Positions 1 to 8,958 are shown, counted from the first letter of the stretch. The stretch: DNA of 64,000 nucleotides from VXPQ01 sp965116435 (GCA_965116435.1 OZ220686.1:1550001-1614000); one strand, 5' to 3'. The notes: a model not told the origin generated them from the letters alone. Program-made: numbers and translations.

Positions 1-3000
1 GGCTCAAGGCTTTGCCTCGGCTTATGGCTACGTTTAGGCGTTCGCGGGACAACAGGAAATCTATTCCTCGGGAGGTTTCTTCGGAGGAGGAGGCGGTCAG
101 GGAGACGAGGGCGATGGGGGCTTCTTTGCCCTGAAACTTGTCTACGGTGCCGATGCGGATGTCGGGGAGGGCGTCCGAGAGGGCGTTGACCTGTGCGTTG
201 TACGGGGCGACTATGATAATGTCGTCCTCGCAAATCGGGCGGGTGCCGTGCTGGTCTGTCCAGGAGCCTTCCAGCAGGCGGTCGATGGTTTCGGATATCG
301 CCTCGATCTCTTCGGGGCAAATTTGCGCGCGGCCTTCATGGGCCACCGAAACCCGCCAGGCCCCGCAACAGGGCACGTCCCGCGCCTCCACAGATTGCAA
401 CGCCGTCGAAGGGTGGCTTTCCAGCCGGCCTTCGTAGAACTGGGACGAAATATAGGCGCACAGATCGGGATGCATTCTCCAGGTTTCGGGCAGGAAAACG
501 CCGCGTTCGGGAGCGACGTTCTGGCCGGGGCCCAGCACCCAGTCGAGGCACGAAAGATTCGCCGGATGGGGATGCGCGCCTTGCAGCGGTTGCGGAAGTT
601 GGCGCGGGTCCCCGATCAGGACGATGTTGCGGGCCGCATTGGACATAGCGACCAGATTGGCCAGCGACACCTGCCCCGCCTCATCCACAAAGAGGTAGTC
701 GAACGCGCCCTCGACCTCATCCCTCGAAAACAGCCAGGCCGTTCCTCCAACGATATCGGCGGAACGCAGGGCGCTGTGATTGTTGCGCGTTACGCACGAA
801 ATGGCGTTCAGGACCTCGTCCGGCAGATGGTTTTCGCGGGTAGAAATCTTGTGCGCGATATGCACATCGCGCGGGGCAAGATCGATCTCGTCCGTGTGCA
901 GGGCCTGGGCGCACCCCATCAGCACATTGCGAATCGCCTCGTGACTGTTTGCGGACACCGCCACGCGCTGGCCTGCCTGCACGAGCGCAAGAATCGCCCG
1001 CGCCGCCGCATAGGTCTTGCCCGTCCCGGGCGGTCCCTGCACCGGCAGAACGGACTGGTCCAGGGCGCGCACCGCCGCAATCAGGCCGCCCAGCGTTGCA
1101 GCGCCGTCGTCCAGGGGAAGCGGAGGCGGGCCCTGGAAACGAGGTGCCTTGCGCGAAAGGAGGTCGTCCGCCGCACGGTTCGACCGGGGGCCGCATTGAT
1201 CCTTAATCACCTTCCGTATGGCGTACGGAATATTCCCCGGAGAAATACCAAAGTTGGGGAGAAGGTGCAGATGATCGGGTAATTCATTGCCCCAATACGC
1301 ATTCATTTTCAAGAATATTCTGCGGCGACGGCGATCCAGTTGAAGTATTTCAACCGATGCAAAACGACCGTCCAGCACAACCTGCGCGCGACCACCCTCC
1401 CGCAACTTCGTTTCTTGCGGCGGATAGCGGTATTCGCGCTCGAAATACATCTGCGCAACGCGCTGCATACGGACCGCCTCCAACCCCGCCAGACACTCCA
1501 TATCATCGCATAAATCCTCGAATTCCTTGGCGGCGGAATCGAATACGGCCCATGCTTGCGGCTTGCGCTCCCGGTCATGAAATACCCCGAGATCATACAA
1601 TAGGCGGCGGCGCGATTCCGGCAAATCCGAGGCATTCAGCAACTGCAAAAGCGCTTCGTTCTCGGCCTGCTGCGCCACGGAATTCGCCGTGTCGCTTTCG
1701 CCCATTTCAAGCCAAGGCCCGTCGCGGCGTATTTCCAGCAACCAGGCCCGCATCTTCTCTGTGGAAATGCAGTCGATGCGGTTGTATTCTTCTATTTCAC
1801 GGAGTATTTCGGGGTCGCCGGTTTCTCGCCATTTTTCGTACGCAACAATAGAACCGCCTGCGGTCTTCACTTCCCCGGTGCGAGGCATATCGTAGAACGC
1901 CTCCAGGTCCTTCAGGGAATAGGACGGTTCGGAAGCAAAAACGCCTCCACGTACGACGGCATAAAGGTCCACAAACCGCCTTTCGCGCAGCCATTGATCC
2001 AGCAGCGCCTCCCCTATCCCGTGACGCATGGCGAGCCTGCGCAAGGCCGTAATTTCATACGAGGCATAATGATATATGTGTGCATTCGGATACTTCAGAA
2101 GGCGCTCCCCGAAAAGATCGAACAACGCCGCAAGCGCTTCCTTTTCTTCGGCAAGATTGTGCGCCCACAGCGCGGTAAAGTCTTGCCCGTCCCACACGCC
2201 ATGGAGGTATTCGAGGCCCTCGGAATCCGCTTCAGAATAAAATGGGTCCCCTTCGATGTCATAGAACAGATCGCCGGGGTCGGGACGCGGCATGCGGGCG
2301 AACCCTTTCCCGGGGGCAGGCGGCCGCAATGCAAACATGGGCTCTCCCCTCTTGCGGGCGTGTTGCAACCGCGCCTGGACGCGCAACTTGTCCAGCGTAG
2401 GAGCGGCCAGGTTTTTCACCCGGGTCTCGCGTTCGGCCAGCGCGGCAAGGGTCTGGACGCCCGCCGCTTCGAGTTTGACAACCTGACTCTTCGTAATTCC
2501 CGCAGTCAGGTACAGGCTGTCCGCCTTGCGCCATGCATCGCCGCAATGGTCTCGCCAGCGACAAAGATCGCAAAGCGCACACGGGATCGGGCGCGTTTTC
2601 GGGGGATTCTCGACAAAATCCGCAAGGCGCTCCCGCGCAAGACGGGCGTACGCAGCATATTCCGACAGCCGAAAACGGACCCGTTCGCCCGTGCCAAGCA
2701 CGATGTGCGCCTGCTCCGGCGGATGGCCCTGAATGTCTGCAAGCAGGTCCGAATACAGCGCCAGTTGCAGCACATGGCCCGGCGCGGGCTTGCGCTTCAA
2801 TTTGGTATCCACCACCTCGTAGGAAAACGCGCCGAGGTCCGACGGAACCGGCACGCGCTCCAGAAAATCGGCGTATCCGCCCCACATGCCATCGCCGAGC
2901 GCGGCTTGAAAGATAACGTCCGGCCCGGCCGCCAAGGCCTCCCGGGTGGCGTGCTGCGACGCTTCGAAGGACGCATGTTCCGTGTCGATGCGGACGACAT

Positions 3001-3232
3001 GCTTCCCCTCCGCCTCCAGGCGCTGGAGATACGCCAGTTCGTGCTGATCGCCGTGCTGCTGGAACAAGGCGGCGTCCTCGCTATCCTCAATGGGCACAAG
3101 GTCTTCGCCAACATCCTCGCCCAGGCTTTCTCCCTGAAGCCAGGCAAGGTCCAGGCGGACGGCGTGCGGACAGGCCGTGAAGCGCATGAGGTCGGAAGCC
3201 GACAGCCGAATTTGATCACCGTGCTGTCTCAT
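1..3232 (-). CDS. TM0106-type RecB-like nuclease fused to Dna2/UPF1-like helicase (3' end beyond window)
   Basis: This is one open frame of at least 1077 codons running off the left edge, so the C-terminus is missing. It starts at the ATG whose first base is 3232. The N-terminal part resembles COG2251 RecB-family nucleases: a D-x-K type motif (VVDTKLK) near residue 138, a Cys cluster (CALCDLC...C) near residue 217 that could bind a metal or Fe-S centre, and an RNase H/DnaQ-like stretch (FYDIEGDPF) near 320. The C-terminal half is a superfamily 1 helicase with Walker A GPPGTGKT near 730, Walker B-like VDEAGQ near 848 and motif VI NVAISRGKA at the window edge. It probably acts in DNA or RNA processing or repair. 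The base composition matches the housekeeping flank. The family match is firm; the physiological role is inference. Confidence 0.85.
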   Translation of the reverse strand, partial: MRQHGDQIRLSASDLMRFTACPHAVRLDLAWLQGESLGEDVGEDLVPIEDSEDAALFQQHGDQHELAYLQRLEAEGKHVVRIDTEHASFEASQHATREALAAGPDVIFQAALGDGMWGGYADFLERVPVPSDLGAFSYEVVDTKLKRKPAPGHVLQLALYSDLLADIQGHPPEQAHIVLGTGERVRFRLSEYAAYARLARERLADFVENPPKTRPIPCALCDLCRWRDHCGDAWRKADSLYLTAGITKSQVVKLEAAGVQTLAALAERETRVKNLAAPTLDKLRVQARLQHARKRGEPMFALRPPAPGKGFARMPRPDPGDLFYDIEGDPFYSEADSEGLEYLHGVWDGQDFTALWAHNLAEEKEALAALFDLFGERLLKYPNAHIYHYASYEITALRRLAMRHGIGEALLDQWLRERRFVDLYAVVRGGVFASEPSYSLKDLEAFYDMPRTGEVKTAGGSIVAYEKWRETGDPEILREIEEYNRIDCISTEKMRAWLLEIRRDGPWLEMGESDTANSVAQQAENEALLQLLNASDLPESRRRLLYDLGVFHDRERKPQAWAVFDSAAKEFEDLCDDMECLAGLEAVRMQRVAQMYFEREYRYPPQETKLREGGRAQVVLDGRFASVEILQLDRRRRRIFLKMNAYWGNELPDHLHLLPNFGISPGNIPYAIRKVIKDQCGPRSNRAADDLLSRKAPRFQGPPPLPLDDGAATLGGLIAAVRALDQSVLPVQGPPGTGKTYAAARAILALVQAGQRVAVSANSHEAIRNVLMGCAQALHTDEIDLAPRDVHIAHKISTRENHLPDEVLNAISCVTRNNHSALRSADIVGGTAWLFSRDEVEGAFDYLFVDEAGQVSLANLVAMSNAARNIVLIGDPRQLPQPLQGAHPHPANLSCLDWVLGPGQNVAPERGVFLPETWRMHPDLCAYISSQFYEGRLESHPSTALQSVEARDVPCCGAWRVSVAHEGRAQICPEEIEAISETIDRLLEGSWTDQHGTRPICEDDIIIVAPYNAQVNALSDALPDIRIGTVDKFQGKEAPIALVSLTASSSEETSRGIDFLLSRERLNVAISRGKALS

Positions 3233-3578
3233 GGGGCTGTCTCATAGGGGAATGTGCCGGGGCGGGTGGATAGATTAGGTGTGCCCTGATGGACCGGATC
3301 AAGCAAGATAGCAATCCACCGCCCCACCCCCATCAAAAAATTGCGGGGGATCGTCCAGTCTTCAGCGCGAAGCAGGGGCCGGGGCCTCGGCAGCGTTTGG
3401 CGGGGCGACAGGCGGATGGCAGCGCATGGCCGCGTATTTCGCGTTGGCGTGGACGGAACATGGCGCCTTTATCGCCAAAATCCGTGCAAAATACGGCGGA
3501 TTCCGGGAGCAGCGTTCGTAAAATACCCTCTGGGAGGCTGCAAAATCCCTCGAGTACGAAATTTTTTTCACTCAAAGC
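3233..3578. other. Intergenic stretch without a convincing gene
   Basis: About 350 bases lie between the divergently placed RecB-like gene and the MerR promoter. Short open frames exist on both strands, but they overlap one another and show no domain, ribosome-binding site or conserved pattern. The start region of the leftward gene must lie here, but I see no clear promoter for it. Confidence 0.4.
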
Positions 3579-3618
3579 TTGACATTCTTTCTTTTGACGC
3601 ATATATTGTCAAAAGAAA
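3579..3618 (+). promoter_or_regulatory. Promoter with perfect 11-bp inverted repeat over the -10 (MerR operator candidate)
   Basis: TTGACA at 3579-3584 and TATATT at 3602-3607 are separated by 17 bp. The inverted repeat TTTCTTTTGAC (3588-3598) and GTCAAAAGAAA (3608-3618) is perfect and centred on the -10 element. It lies about 65-95 bp in front of the MerR start, so self-control of the MerR/vWA pair is likely. Classical MerR activators use 19-20 bp spacers; a 17-bp spacer with an operator on the -10 suggests simple repression instead. Confidence 0.7.
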
Positions 3619-3681
3619 TCGCAAATCCGCTCTATGCGGCGGCGCAATACCTGGTACTACCCGGCCACATCCGGCACAGCC

Positions 3682-4266
3682 ATGAACATGAAACAATTAT
3701 CCGAGCGCACGGGCCTCACCCCAAGGCAGATCAGATATATGATCGCCGAGGGTTTCGTGCCTCCCCCTACGGGCGGGCGGACCTATGCGGAGTACGGAGA
3801 AGCGCATACGACCGCGATCCGGCGGTATGCGCGCCTCAAGGAACTCGGATTTCCGCCCGCAGCCATTCGCGTGTTGCTCCAGGCCCGAGAAGGCGTGCCG
3901 TATCCGGTGGCGGACGGCGTTACGCTGGTCGTGTCGCCGGATGTGCACGCCTCCGGTATGGAGGCCGAACCGCTTGTGGAGCGCCTCGACGACCTTTTGC
4001 GAAAGATTCTCCATAAAAAAGAGGCGGTGGCGTGCCAGGAGGCGGCGGTCAAAAGATCCGTGTCGCCGCCAATGCGCATGACGCTGCACCGCGCAGCGGG
4101 ACCGCAGGAGATGAGCATGAGGGATTACGTGCAACTCCTGGATCGCCCGCTCGAGGGCGAGGAGGAGCCTGTGCGCGTCACGTCGGCCCTCGCGCCGGAC
4201 CGGACCGTCGGCTGGATTAATCCCGCGACCGGCGCATTCCACGCTTGCACACCAAACGAGAAATAA
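3682..4266 (+). CDS. MerR-family transcriptional regulator
   Basis: This is a protein of 194 residues if it starts at the ATG at 3682; an ATG two codons further on, or one 16 codons upstream, is possible, but the winged-helix domain begins at MKQLSERTGL, which favours the internal start. Residues 1-75 form the MerR helix-turn-helix (LTPRQIRYMIAEG, then the tyrosine-containing wing and the RRYARLKELGF region). The C-terminal half has no cysteine cluster, so it is not a classical metal sensor; its ligand is unknown. One base separates its stop from the next start, so it is co-transcribed and probably coupled with the VIT-vWA gene. The inverted repeat upstream is its likely binding site. Confidence 0.85.
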   Translation: MNMKQLSERTGLTPRQIRYMIAEGFVPPPTGGRTYAEYGEAHTTAIRRYARLKELGFPPAAIRVLLQAREGVPYPVADGVTLVVSPDVHASGMEAEPLVERLDDLLRKILHKKEAVACQEAAVKRSVSPPMRMTLHRAAGPQEMSMRDYVQLLDRPLEGEEEPVRVTSALAPDRTVGWINPATGAFHACTPNEK

Positions 4267-4267
4267 C

Positions 4268-6499
4268 ATGACTACAGGACATACGGCACCCAGAATGATC
4301 GACCCCATCGCCGCGCTCATCAACCGGAATCGCGACTACGCCGGCGCGCGCCCCGTAGCGCTTGTCGCCATGGACATGGACGTCACGCTCCGCAGCGGGC
4401 TGGCCATCGTGGAAACGAAGAGAACCTTCCGCAATGACGAAAAGGCGGCCATTGAGGCCCTCCTCAGCCTGCCCGTCCCCGTCCACGCCGCCTTCTTTGG
4501 CCTGACGGCGAAGATCGACGGGCGGATGCTCAAGGGCGTCGCCCAGGCCCGGGACGAGGCGCGGGAAACCTACGAGGAGGCGGTAAGCGAAGGAAAAACC
4601 GCCGTGCTCCACGAGGAACTCCTGCGCGGGGTGCATTCCCTCTCCGTGGGCAACCTGGCGCCGGGCGCCGTGATTGAGGTGACGACGCGCTGGGCGGATA
4701 CCCTGCGCAGCGCGGGCGCTTCCTGTGGGCGGCTTCGCATTCCCATGACGGTAGGCGACGTCTACGGCACATCTCATCTCCCCGAAACGGACGAACTGAC
4801 CCATGGCAAGGGCTTGCAAAACGTCTCGCTGCGCATCCGCCATGACGCGGACGCGATTCGCCTTGCCGCCGGGACGCTCCGGGATGCAGGGGACGGCGCG
4901 CTGGCGGGCGAAGCGCCGGCGAACGCACCTATAGATATAGAGGCGCAAGGCTGGAAACCCGGCGTGCTGGCCGGCAAGGCCTGGGACGGCCGGGACGTAT
5001 CCTTGCGCATGGACGAGCCGGAACCGGACGAAGCGCCCGTACGCCTCGCTGTGCTGGTGGATCATTCGGGGTCCATGGGTTCCCTGTGCGAAGGCAATTA
5101 TGATGCGGAGCAGTATGTTTCCAAGCATGCGGCGGTCTGTGATGGACTGCGCACACTGGCTGCGCAACTTCGGAACACGGACCGCCTCAGCCTTTGGGAA
5201 TTCGACAACACGTGCGATCCGGTGGGCGGGGGCTTTGCAACCTCCCCCAAAGAGTTCGCAAGCTCGCTCTCATATCTGACGCCGCCTCGCGGAGGCACGG
5301 ACATTGGCGACGCCCTCGAACATGTCTTTTTGGAAACGGACCCGTGCGACGTCCTGCTCATCACGGACGGAAAGAGTCATCGCCTCGACGTACACCGCCT
5401 TGCGCAGGAAGGACGCAGGGTGTTCGTCGTGCTGGTGGGCGAGGATAGTCTCGAGGCCAACGTAGGCCATCTCGCCGCGCTGACGGGAGGCGACATTCAT
5501 TTCAGTTTCGGGGCGGATGTGGATAGCGCCCTGCGCGCCGTTCTGCAAGGGGTGCGGACACAGCATCTAACCGGGGGGCAGGAAGCGCCCGGCGGAGGAG
5601 CGCTTCCCGAGGTATGCGCGATCCGGGGCAATGTCCGCCTCGCCGCGGCATGGAGCGGCGAACCGGTTTCAGGGGGTATGGCGCGCGACATCCTGTCCGA
5701 AGGGATTGCGGCGTATGCGGCAAGCCTGAGCCTGACATCCCTGTCCGAAACCACGGCCCGCCAACTGGCCATCGGCGAGGGCCTCGTTACGCATCTCACC
5801 AGTCTGGTGCTGGTGGATGAGGAAGGACCCGTGCAGGAAGGATTGCCCGTGACCCGGAAGGTAGACCTACCCACGCCGCGGACAGCCGGAGGGCCGGTGC
5901 TGTACAGCAAGGCTCCTCAGCTGAATTACGGCCTTGTTGTTCCGAAGGAGCGCAAATCCATGGGAATCGTATCGGACAAAGTAATGCGTGAACCGTTGCC
6001 CCTGACAATCATGCCGCCGGCGCCCGAACTGACGGAAGCATCGTATGATCTGGCGCCTCCGGCTCTGGATACAACCCCGGATACGACCTCGAAGACGGCT
6101 CCAGATACGCCCGACGAAAACAAGAACGCGCCGTACTATATCCAGAGCTATAACCTGGAGACCGTCACCCACTGGATCGACTGGAAGAAAGAGGCCCGCG
6201 CCTTGGCCACAGGCAACCTTGGTGGACTGGAACCCGCCGTCGTCGCCTCTATCCAGGCGCTTGCGGACCACGAATACATCCAGAAAACCGCTGTGGCATG
6301 GGGAATCGACCCGCTCCGGCTGGCCATGGCCCTGGTTGCGGCATGGGCGGCGCAGCGCCATGAAGGGTACCACATGGGCGCCGATCCATCGAGCGCACGT
6401 CAGGCGAAAAGAGTGCAGCGGAGCCTGGTCAAGGGGGTGGATAGCGAGGCGTTCGACGCGTATTTCCGGGAATTCGACCCGACCCTGAAATGCCTATAG
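4268..6499 (+). CDS. VIT and von Willebrand factor A domain protein
   Basis: A 743-residue protein. Residues about 20-150 match the vault/inter-alpha-trypsin (VIT) domain. Residues about 260-420 are a vWA domain with an intact MIDAS metal site: DHSGS near 266, the GGTD threonine near 345 and ITDGKS near 365. Then follow a beta-rich region, a Thr/Pro/Asp-rich linker near 600 and a helical C-terminus. There is no signal peptide, so it is likely cytoplasmic. VIT-vWA proteins are binding or scaffold modules of mostly unknown bacterial role. The tight coupling to a MerR regulator suggests controlled expression. It is the last conserved-looking gene before the defence island. Confidence 0.8.
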   Translation: MTTGHTAPRMIDPIAALINRNRDYAGARPVALVAMDMDVTLRSGLAIVETKRTFRNDEKAAIEALLSLPVPVHAAFFGLTAKIDGRMLKGVAQARDEARETYEEAVSEGKTAVLHEELLRGVHSLSVGNLAPGAVIEVTTRWADTLRSAGASCGRLRIPMTVGDVYGTSHLPETDELTHGKGLQNVSLRIRHDADAIRLAAGTLRDAGDGALAGEAPANAPIDIEAQGWKPGVLAGKAWDGRDVSLRMDEPEPDEAPVRLAVLVDHSGSMGSLCEGNYDAEQYVSKHAAVCDGLRTLAAQLRNTDRLSLWEFDNTCDPVGGGFATSPKEFASSLSYLTPPRGGTDIGDALEHVFLETDPCDVLLITDGKSHRLDVHRLAQEGRRVFVVLVGEDSLEANVGHLAALTGGDIHFSFGADVDSALRAVLQGVRTQHLTGGQEAPGGGALPEVCAIRGNVRLAAAWSGEPVSGGMARDILSEGIAAYAASLSLTSLSETTARQLAIGEGLVTHLTSLVLVDEEGPVQEGLPVTRKVDLPTPRTAGGPVLYSKAPQLNYGLVVPKERKSMGIVSDKVMREPLPLTIMPPAPELTEASYDLAPPALDTTPDTTSKTAPDTPDENKNAPYYIQSYNLETVTHWIDWKKEARALATGNLGGLEPAVVASIQALADHEYIQKTAVAWGIDPLRLAMALVAAWAAQRHEGYHMGADPSSARQAKRVQRSLVKGVDSEAFDAYFREFDPTLKCL

Positions 6500-6559
6500 G
6501 ATGGAAAACCGGGATGGGTAGCGCGGGTTGGATGGCGGTTGAATGCAAGGATGTTCTTT

Positions 6560-6647
6560 GACCAATTGAAATTAGTTTTCCGACTAATTGAAAGTCAAAG
6601 GCTGACTGATTGAAAGTCAAACGCCGACCAATTGAAAGTGACTCGTC
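6560..6647. repeat. Four tandem 22-bp repeats (iteron-like)
   Basis: Four consecutive units of exactly 22 bp begin at 6560, 6582, 6604 and 6626, with the core GACYRATTGAAAGTCAAA. The first and last units have diverged. A short direct repeat GAATGCAAG flanks the array (6541 and 6652). A 22-bp period equals about two helical turns and is typical of protein-binding arrays such as iterons or multi-repeat IS ends. No gene covers it, and it marks the left edge of the island. Confidence 0.6.
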
Positions 6648-6706
6648 GGATGAATGCAAGATTTTGGGAGATCGGGCCGTCCAGCCCATCAATCCAAAAA
6701 CCGCCT

Positions 6707-6753
6707 CCTAAAAATATTAGGTTGCGATTTTCGGGGCCTAAGAAATTAAGGTT
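6707..6753. repeat. CCTAA palindromic repeat, copy 1
   Basis: Two AT-rich imperfect palindromes of the form CCTAA-N5-TTAGG (the second ends TTAAGG) are separated by a GC-richer 15-bp link containing GATTTTCGG. Related copies occur at 8686 and 27438, and a decayed one near 40970. Copy 1 lies behind the VIT-vWA gene and in front of the 3' end of the RhuM-Fic gene. Confidence 0.6.
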
Positions 6754-6814
6754 ACCCATAAAACGCGCACAGAGGGCGGGGCTTACGAAACGGGGCAAGC
6801 ACCAGAAAACCCAT

Positions 6815-7825
6815 TCATCCCGCAGGCTCCGCCAGCAGATTGATAATAAGGCGGATCATCAGGTCCTTGGCAGTGGATGCGCTTTCGGCAATGAGCAGCG
6901 TGAGCGCCGTCAGGGCCTGGGCATTGAGTCGATGCGCTACGCCTTCCTGGTTCAAATACATGAGAAAGAGGAACGAGCCGATACGCTTGTTCCCATCCGT
7001 GAAAGGGTGATCCTTCACGATGAAGTAGAGCAGGTGCGCCGCTTTTTCTTCGCGGGAACGATAGAGCGATTCGCCGAACATGGTTTGCTCAATGCTACCG
7101 AGGATTCCCTCCAGCGCCTCGCCGCGAGGATTGCCGAAAAGAGGCGACGCCTCCTTCCGCGACATCAATTCCTCCTTGAATTTTCCAATCACTCGCGTAG
7201 CGCTTTCATGATCCAGTACGCCAACGGATGGTTTTGAACCGGGCGGCGTCGCCAGTCGATCCTCGTCGTACTCAAGAAGCAGGCGCCAGGCATCGGCGTA
7301 GCCTGTAATAAGTTCCAGTACAGCCTGCCCTGTGTTGTCCGCCAGCGCCTGGCTCCGGAGTGTCCGGTCAAGAAGATCAAGCGTTTCCCGGGCTTCTCGC
7401 AAGCCGCGTTCTGCAAGCCGCTGCTGATGCACGGTGTAGCCGCGCACCAGATGATCGCGCAGGGTGTAGGTCGCCCATTGCCGAAACTGTACACCCCGCT
7501 TCGAATGGACCCGGTAGCCGACCGAAATGATGGCGTCCAGATTGTAGTGCTTGATCTGGCGTTTGACTTGTCTGCCGCCTTCGATTTGAACTATTAAGAA
7601 ATCCTTAATAGTTGCCGATTCCGCCAACTCCTTGCTGGCAAATACGTTACGCAAATGCAACAAGACATTCTGTGGCGTAGTATCGAACAGCTCCGACATC
7701 TGCCGCTGCGTCAGCCAGACCGTCTCCTGATCGAGCCGCACGTCCACGCGCATCTCGCCATCGGGCGTTTCGTACACGACGACCTTCTCGTCCTGTGGCA
7801 TGACAGAATTTTCTGTGTTTTTCAT
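6815..7825 (-). CDS. RhuM-like/Fic domain protein
   Basis: A 336-residue protein. The ATG at 7825 is chosen because GGAGG lies 8 bases upstream; a second ATG at 7840 would add MEAGA. Residues about 20-170 are the RhuM/virulence-protein domain (VWLTQRQMSELFDTT, YNLDAIISVGYRVHS, FRQWAT). The C-terminal part is a Fic/Doc fold with HPFTDGNKRIG near residue 285, the Doc-like version in which Lys replaces the Gly of classical Fic proteins. Such proteins may modify a target with a nucleotide or phosphate, or act as toxins. No separate antitoxin gene is visible next to it. A near-identical N-terminal half occurs again at 16.5-17.1 kb. Confidence 0.85.
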   Translation of the reverse strand: MKNTENSVMPQDEKVVVYETPDGEMRVDVRLDQETVWLTQRQMSELFDTTPQNVLLHLRNVFASKELAESATIKDFLIVQIEGGRQVKRQIKHYNLDAIISVGYRVHSKRGVQFRQWATYTLRDHLVRGYTVHQQRLAERGLREARETLDLLDRTLRSQALADNTGQAVLELITGYADAWRLLLEYDEDRLATPPGSKPSVGVLDHESATRVIGKFKEELMSRKEASPLFGNPRGEALEGILGSIEQTMFGESLYRSREEKAAHLLYFIVKDHPFTDGNKRIGSFLFLMYLNQEGVAHRLNAQALTALTLLIAESASTAKDLMIRLIINLLAEPAG

Positions 7826-7969
7826 GGCGCCAGCCTCCATACAACGGGGAATGGATACGACAAAGGAAGGGATCGGAAAGAAAAGCGAAAGGGGCGTGAA
7901 CGTTCCCGGCCTGGCCCGCGAACGGGGCGATTCAAATTTTTTCGGGCGTTTCGAGCCGAACGCACGCTG

Positions 7970-7994
7970 AACTACCGAGGAATCCTCGGTAGTT
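7970..7994. repeat. Perfect inverted repeat, 11-bp arms and 3-bp loop
   Basis: Arms AACTACCGAGG and CCTCGGTAGTT enclose AAT. It lies about 145 bp upstream of the RhuM-Fic start and about 50 bp before the next rightward promoter. There is no T-run on either strand, so it is more likely an operator or structured leader than a terminator. Its outline resembles a 25-nt palindrome inside the RhuM coding sequence (7589-7613). Confidence 0.5.
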
Positions 7995-8042
7995 GCCGGA
8001 AGGCGGACGGTGACGCAAAACGGAGCGGATTGGCGGAAGGCC

Positions 8043-8072
8043 TTGACAACGTGGGGGCGGACGACGTATTCT
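8043..8072 (+). promoter_or_regulatory. Island promoter P1 (in front of DCC gene)
   Basis: TTGACA at 8043-8048 and TATTCT at 8067-8072 are 18 bp apart; the flanks AAGGC before the -35 and GACG before the -10 are shared with the other four island promoters. It drives towards the DCC gene at 8202. Confidence 0.55.
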
Positions 8073-8201
8073 CTGGATACGCGGACGCACAGCGCGGCCG
8101 AAGCGGCGTACCCCGATGCGGCCGGACGCTGAACAACACTGGACGCTGGGCGCTCGCGGCGCACTGCCCGTATTTTCTGGATCATTCCCGGCTCCTCGCT
8201 C

Positions 8202-8693
8202 ATGCCTCTGGATTCCCCAGACGAAACGCGCGCCGTGATTCTGTACGACGGCGAATGTGGTTTTTGCCACAGGGCCGTTCGATGGGTGGCGGCGCGGGAC
8301 CGTTGCGGACGGTTTCGTTTCGCGCGCTTGCGGTCCCGGGCGGCCCGGCGCGTAGTGGCGCATGCCGACCCCGGACTTGATCTCGAGGCGCTTCCCGACA
8401 GCATTGCGGTCGTGGACGAGCAGGGTATCCATACCGCTTCCGCCGCCTGCCTGCGTATCGTTCGGGGCTTGGGCTTTCCCTGGTCGTTGCTCGCCCTCGC
8501 AGCGATCGTTCCCCGGCCCCTGCGGGACGCAGCCTACCGGTTTTTCGCCCGGAACCGGTACCGCTGGTTCGGAGACGCCGACTCCTGCCCTGCGCTTCCT
8601 CCCGATGTGGGCGGGCGGTTTTTGGATGGGGAGGAAGAGGGGTCGAGAGTTGACGAACAGGCTAAGCCAGACCCATACAATGCCCCGCCTTAA
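8202..8693 (+). CDS. DCC-family thiol-disulfide oxidoreductase (DUF393)
   Basis: A protein of 163 residues. The N-terminal DGECGFCHRAV carries the DxxCxxC signature of the DCC family, a thioredoxin-like fold that probably performs thiol-disulfide exchange. Typical members are 110-150 residues long; here about 25 extra C-terminal residues run up to a palindromic repeat, so the tail may be adventitious. There is no signal peptide. It stands alone in the island behind promoter P1. A defence role is not established; it may be a passenger gene. Confidence 0.8.
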   Translation: MPLDSPDETRAVILYDGECGFCHRAVRWVAARDRCGRFRFARLRSRAARRVVAHADPGLDLEALPDSIAVVDEQGIHTASAACLRIVRGLGFPWSLLALAAIVPRPLRDAAYRFFARNRYRWFGDADSCPALPPDVGGRFLDGEEEGSRVDEQAKPDPYNAPP

Positions 8694-8734
8694 AATATTA
8701 GGCGGAGATTTTCGGTACCTAAAAAATTAAACCT
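8686..8734. repeat. CCTAA palindromic repeat, copy 2
   Basis: The same arrangement as copy 3 at 27438: CGCC-TTAAAATATTAGGCGG, a GATTTTCGG link, then CCTAAAAAATTAAA. It overlaps the last codons of the DCC gene and is directly followed by a nucleotidyltransferase relic, as at copy 3. Confidence 0.6.
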
Positions 8735-8737
8735 GCC

Positions 8738-8860
8738 TCATGAGACACGCGCTGCTTCTCGGCGTACCGTTTCGGAAAAGGGCGATTGGGATCGCTGGTG
8801 GGACACCATGCCTCCTCTGTATAAGCAAGAATGAAGAGCACGGTCGCAAAAGGCTTTCGT
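8738..8860 (-). pseudogene. Relic of the 3' end of an MNT nucleotidyltransferase gene
   Basis: The sequence aligns with the 3' end of the intact nucleotidyltransferase gene at 27490-27909: shared GTTTCGGAAAA, the LAYTE-x2-W segment and the acid/Arg-rich C-terminus can be recognised in translation. The region encoding the catalytic GSxARG and DxD motifs is absent. Substitutions and frame changes have destroyed the remainder. Confidence 0.6.
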
Positions 8861-8929
8861 TCCGGAAGACGAACGGATGCGAGAGGGCACGGAAACCCCT
8901 TGATCCGGGAAAGCGCCCGTATCAAGGGC

Positions 8930-8958
8930 TTGACAACCCGACACGGACGACGTATACT
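8930..8958 (+). promoter_or_regulatory. Island promoter P2 (sngA)
   Basis: TTGACA at 8930-8935, a 17-bp spacer and TATACT at 8953-8958. The initial transcribed region contains a GC hairpin followed by TAACC. The whole stretch to the sngA start is related to the leader of sngB (11657-11810). Confidence 0.7.

Noticed and set aside
2474..2486. TTGACAACCTGA match to the island promoter -35 region
   Set aside because: It lies inside the RecB-like helicase coding sequence, and no GACGTATACT follows at the right distance; a chance match.
248..3247. Long rightward open frames at 248-1282 and 1994-3247
   Set aside because: They are the exact opposite-strand register of the leftward RecB-like gene, whose frame has clear helicase and nuclease motifs.
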